DNA of 64,000 nucleotides from Chelydra serpentina (taxonomy: Eukaryota; Chordata; Testudines; Chelydridae), in contig JBAIAC010000018.1 of the NCBI GenBank assembly GCA_037349315.1, positions 3,658,001-3,722,000 of the forward strand, written 5' to 3'. Both the position numbers and the translations under genes were made by a program. Shown here piece after piece: positions 59,851 to 64,000 of the stretch (the first letter of the stretch is position 1; every line of letters begins with the position of its first letter). The notes beneath the pieces were generated by a model. The model was not told where the DNA came from. It saw only the letters and a program-made list of their open reading frames with translations, and made no database searches.

Positions 59851-60539
59851 TGTCTCCTATTACTTCTCTGTGTGTTTGTTCATACAACAGTATGTTGGGA
59901 AACTGAAGTCTTAAGTATTTAAAGTGTTCAAAAGCTACCCTGTCATAGAAGGGTGTGAAAACCCTCTTAACAGCTGAGTAATACTGACAGGTTGAGCAAA
60001 TTTAATAAGCAACATAAAAGAACATAAGAAGGAAAACAAGCTATTGAACAGATTGAAACTATTAACAATGTGCATTTCACTGTAGATGATGGTTAAACTG
60101 TCAGGTTTGAGTTTTAGGCTACTGTGTAGGGATTTTTTTCCCCCATGAGTTGCTTAAGGGTAATCTTTTAAGAAAATTATGATGAGGTACTCTTGCTTTT
60201 GTCCAGCTTTGGTTTACTAGTCATCTTCCCTTCCCATACATAGGACTTCTTTCTTTAGTTTTAATTACTGTTAAAGTTTATAAAAAATGGTTGTGCTTGT
60301 GCACATACTTACCTATAGAAAATAAGAGACAGTCTACCTTGTTTCAGACAACAATTCAGTTGTGAGCACCACCTGTAAGTTGTTTGTGGGTTTTTTTTTT
60401 TGTTTTGTTTTTAGTTTGACAGTGCATGGCTAATATCTTCTCTGCCAGCCTTTTCTGGAATCCACCTTTCATTATAATACTTAATACTTTGCACTTGTAG
60501 CCCTATTCATCCAAAGACTTAAAAGCTCTTCATAAACAT

Positions 60540-60680
60540 TAATTAGATAATACTTCTTACTTCAAAAGAGATTTTTCTTTACAGTGAAGGTTAAGCAGAG
60601 GAACAGAGATATTGAAGGATTTGTTGTAGGTCACACAGCAAGTTGCTGGCAGTCCCAGGAAAGAATCTAGAGGTTCCAAT
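60540..60680 (-). mobile_element. MIR-like SINE fragment, minus strand
   Basis: TTAAGCAGAGGAACAGAGAT, TTGTAGGTCACACAGCAAGT and TGGCAGTCCCAGGAAAGAAT follow the reversed MIR core but are strongly diverged. Confidence 0.5.
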
Positions 60681-61262
60681 TGGCAGTCTTGTGAATCTCT
60701 CCCTCAGTCACTAGAATCCTGATCTAAATCCAGTATCCAACATCGTTCCTTTGACTTAAGTGGAAAAATGTTGGGTATTGGATTAAGCCCTGAGTGTCAG
60801 GGCTAATGCTGCAAAATGAATCAACTGAAGAATAGAATTGCCAAAGACCTCTTATAAAATTTAAACATTACTATTGTGCTTTGAGGATGATGACTTTATT
60901 ATAACTAGAACTGGCAGCACTGCCTATTTTACTTGAACCATTCAGGCTGAAATTTTCCATACTGAGTGTCTGCCGCAGGCTTTTATGGAATGTTTCAACA
61001 AAAACAGTTCAGCCATTTCTGAAAATAAGGTTTAGGAGAAAAAGTTTTTCCAATGTTAAGTTCTTGTATTTCATTGGGAAGCTTTAGTTCTTCTATATTT
61101 TGGAGCAGGAACCTGAAATTAAAGAATGTGTTTGCTGTCCCTCTGAAAATCCTCCCAAATTTGGTCAAGTTGTAAATCTTGAAAATCACCATTTGCACAT
61201 GTTCATTAGGGGTTGGTCACCAAAATTCTCCAAAGACTGTCCATACAGAGTATGCTCTAGAG

Positions 61263-61572
61263 CAGGGGTCGGCAACCTTTCAGAAGTGGTGTGCCGAGTC
61301 TTCGTTTATTCACTCTAATTTAAGGTTTCGCGTGCCAGTAATACATTTTAACATTTTTAGAAGGTCTCTTTTGATAAGTCTATAATATATAACCAAACTA
61401 TTGTTGTATGTAAAGTAAATGTTTTTTTAAATGTTTAAGAAGCTTCATTTCAAATTAAATTAAAATGCAGAGACCCCCCACTCCGGTGTCCAGGACCCGG
61501 GCAGTGTGAGTGCCACTGAAAATCAGCTCGTGTGCTGCCTATGGCACGCATGCCATAGGTTGCCTACCCCTG
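61263..61572. mobile_element. hAT element, 310 bp
   Basis: Ends CAGGGGTCGGCAACC and the inverse of CAGGGGTAGGCAACC match at 14 of 15. A perfect 8-bp duplication CTCTAGAG lies at 61255-61262 and 61573-61580. The subterminal region has GGTGTGCCGAGTCTTCG at the left and a GTGCTGCCTATGGCACGC block at the right. No transposase frame. The target has a central TA. Confidence 0.95.
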
Positions 61573-62326
61573 CTCTAGAGTCCAGGGCTTAGGTGCTGAG
61601 CTGGACTTTTCCAGAAACTGCTTCTGCTGGTTTCAGGGTGATGCTGTGTTGCTAGGCACCAGAAATTGGAGCAGAGAGGCTATCTTTTTTTTGTATGCTC
61701 GATGTTCTGTCTGCCAGAGTCCATGACAAGGGGGAAGCTACCTGACTTGGTTGCCGAGAGGTTAGGAGCATTAGTGGGGGATGGGTATAGGAACGGAGTG
61801 GGACAGTCTGGGGATGTATCGGGGGACATGGGGACAAGATGTCATGACATGGGGTATTGGTCGAGGGACATCTACGTAGAACCCATCACCAGACATCGGC
61901 AATACCAGGAGGGATGAGCTGGAGTGCCAATGAGAAGCACAGTCAGGAAAGTAACTGAAACACTATCCACATGGATTGTATTTTCTAGATGGACAACAAA
62001 CCCAATTCTCAATTACTGAGGGACAATCTCCACTCATTGATCTATTTTGCTTTTCACGACCAAACCTCTGTATAACTTTTCATGAGTGATGTACCCGAGT
62101 ATTCATGTTATTGCTGATTATGTACTCTATGTATCATATGACTTTTAAAAACAAACTTTGTATTTGTGGGTAAGCTAAGCTGTATACCCAGATGTGCAGA
62201 CGCTCTTTTCCCAACCTATATATTCTATAATTTTTTTTAACATTAGCTTTAATAACATTTTTAAATCTGTATGTTGGTTGCAAAATAGCTTTTAGTCTGC
62301 CTTCTGCATATTGCAGAAGAATCTAA

Positions 62327-62570
62327 GGGCAAGTCTACACGTAAAATGCTGCACTGGAATGAAGATGCTTTAAGCCGATGAGAGAGCTCTCCCGTCGGTT
62401 TAATTAATCCACCTCCACGAGAGACAGTAGATATGTTGGCAGGAGAGGCTTCCCTGCTGACTTAGCAATGTCTACACAGGGGGCTAGGTTGGTATAACTC
62501 CAGTCACTCAGGTGTGGATTTGTCACATCCCTGCGATGTAATTATATAAGTCTGTAGCATAGACCAGACC
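62327..62570. mobile_element. PIF/Harbinger-like MITE
   Basis: Left GGGCAAGTCTACACG and the right end inverts to GGTCTGGTCTATGC. Internal GAGAGCTCTCCCGTCGG and GGCAGGAGAGGCTTCCCTGC blocks are of the family type. Flanks are TAA and TCA. Confidence 0.75.
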
Positions 62571-62625
62571 TCAGCCACAGAAACATCTTTCCACATAATG
62601 CCTATGTGAACTATACTCACTAATC

Positions 62626-63115
62626 CAGGGATCTCAAACTCAAATGACCACGAGGGCCACATGAGGACTAGTGCATTGGCCCGAGGGCTGCATCACTGAC
62701 ACACCCTCCCTCGCTGCACCCTGCCCCGCCTCTTCCCATCCCTTCCCCGCCCCCATTCCAACCCCTTCCCCAAAGACTCCACCCCCTCCTTGCCCCCATT
62801 CCAACCCCTTCCCCAAATCCCCGCCCCTGCCCCGTCTCTTCTCTGCCTCCTCCCCTGAGCGCGCGGCTCCCTGCTCTTCCCCACTCCTGGAAAGCGCTAA
62901 GTGCTGCCAAACAGCTGTTTGGAGGCAGGAAGCACCTAGAGGTAGGCAGAGGAGCGGGTACACGGTGCGCTGGGGAAGGAGGGGAGCTTGGCGGCCACGG
63001 GAAATAACGCAGGGGGGCACAGGGAGCTTGGCAGCTGCAGGACATAATGTGGGGGGCGGCATGGGGAGGTTGGCGGGCTGCAGGAAATAACCCAGCGGGC
63101 CGCATGCAGCCACTG
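62626..63115. mobile_element. hAT element related to 29650-29960, inverted, with GC-rich interior
   Basis: Starts CAGGGATCTCAAACTCAAAT and continues GACCACGAGGGCCACATGAG, which matches the reverse complement of the right end of 29650-29960. The right end has GCGGGCCGCATGCAGCCACT in place of the normal inverted repeat. Flanks CACTAATC (62618-62625) and CACTAAGC (63116-63123) match at 7 of 8. The interior has CCATTCCAACCCCTTCCCC repeated at about 62752 and 62798. Frames in it reflect composition. Confidence 0.75.
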
Positions 63116-64000
63116 CACTAAGCTATTGCATGACTTGTGTATATCCGTTTCCAGTTCTGGTGGAAGAGAGCTGCCAGTGCTTGTGAAAACAAAAGTATAG
63201 AAAAGTAGTTTCTAGGCTTTTTCTTTAGTCTGCTGTTACCAGTCTTGCTCTCTGAGACTTCCTCCTTCTCCAAGCATAGATTGCTATGGTTTAAAAAGAC
63301 AAGCAAAGTCCCTGACTGTCATGTGACTGAAGAATAGGTTTTTTTTAATCAATGTACTGTCGCACAGATCGATAGCTGATTTGATAAACCTCAGGATCAT
63401 GACTGTACATTTCTTGTATGAACCAGACTTTTTTTCCTGTCCCAGCGGGTTTTCTAAAGTCCACAGGCATTTGTGTTTTCTTTATTCAGTATAACCCAAG
63501 TACTTGAATTTTCGTATCTTTTATCTATCATGTTTTGCCTAGTTTTAAAGTTAAGTGATCTGGGATAAAACACCAGTTACAAGGACACAAGACTAACTAA
63601 AAAACTAAAGGTTTTTGTGGGGGGTTTTTTTTTCATGCTAAAGTGTCCTAGTGCATGAGTTTATGCACGTTTCCCTTGAGGCGCAATCTGATGTTAGTGC
63701 CATTTAGTTCAACAGCCAAATGGGTTTTGCTGACAATGCTGTGACTTAGAAAGCCTGATCAGCAAACTAAAAAAATGGAAGTGCACAGTTCTTGTTTCCA
63801 GCTGGGATTAAAATATTTTTTGTGGTGAACAGTGTTTGCTTCGTACTAACTAGCAATTTGAAAAACCACAAGACATGCTGCAGCTAAGTGAACTTGACAA
63901 ACCAAAGGCTTGCAGTTAGGTTCAAAAGGAGACTTGGTAGGGTAAAAATGAAAGGGGCGGGAAGAGTTGAAATGAAAGGTCAGCAGTTTGATGGGATACT

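Larger units (their letters stand above)
53200..64000 (+). other. PDLIM5: 5' part of the next PDLIM5 intron
   Basis: Starts with GTGAGG after a split codon (phase 2) and runs off the window. It contains a Tigger-like element, a U6 pseudogene, LINE and SINE fragments, one Harbinger-like and two hAT elements. Stretches about 53.8-55.3, 55.8-58.7, 59.9-61.2 and 63.1-64.0 kb show no recognisable feature apart from a MIR-like fragment near 60.6 kb. Confidence 0.85.

Noticed and set aside
62640..63113. 157- and 145-codon frames rich in Gly, Arg and Pro
   Set aside because: They fall in the GC-rich interior of a hAT element, open in several frames at once.
1..64000. CRISPR arrays, operons, bacterial or phage systems
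   Set aside because: Introns with consensus splice sites, vertebrate LINE/SINE/hAT repeats and the U6 pseudogene show this is vertebrate nuclear DNA; no spaced direct-repeat array is present.

Overview
The window is vertebrate nuclear DNA from inside one protein-coding gene. The only coding sequence I can support is two exons of PDLIM5 (Enigma homolog, ENH) on the + strand. Together they encode nearly all of the N-terminal PDZ domain. The first (1543-1678, coding from the ATG at 1583) gives residues 1-32; the second (53048-53199) gives residues 33-82 plus two bases of codon 83. A phase-0 intron of 51,369 bp separates them. The sequence before 1543 is the end of an upstream intron (the 5' noncoding exon lies outside the window), and everything after 53199 is the start of the next intron. 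No other gene is visible; long open frames elsewhere coincide with repeats or have no recognisable product.

The repeats suggest a turtle or a close archosauromorph relative: CR1 tails of the sauropsid type, an L2/CR1-like reverse-transcriptase LINE, short tRNA-derived SINE pieces of turtle type, MIR-like SINEs, and many short non-autonomous DNA transposons. The species call is an inference from repeat content.

Layout. 1-1542: upstream intron. 1543-1678: first coding exon. 1.7-12 kb: a (GT)n tract and four hAT-type elements (2323-3025, 9396-9558, 10615-10778, 10946-11695), with a CR1 tail and a MIR-like SINE. 12-24 kb: SINE pieces and several PIF/Harbinger-like elements. 27.6-30.1 kb: one minus-strand LINE interrupted by a solo LTR and by a hAT element. 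32.1-41.2 kb: a GC-rich Harbinger-like element, a plus-strand CR1, LINE fragments, and an element with a 43-bp palindrome. 45-50 kb: a cluster of Harbinger-like elements. 53.0-53.8 kb: the second coding exon followed closely by a Tigger-like transposon. 55.3 kb: a U6 snRNA pseudogene. 59.5 kb: a SINE insertion containing its own inverted copy. 61.2-63.1 kb: two hAT elements.

Between these repeats lie long AT-rich stretches in which I see no structure; some could hold enhancers or conserved non-coding elements, which only alignment with other species would show. I found no new multi-gene system. The best observations concern transposon structure: exact 8-bp, 5-bp, 3-bp and TA target duplications that define element boundaries, a nested insertion stack that gives relative ages, and a snap-back SINE insertion.
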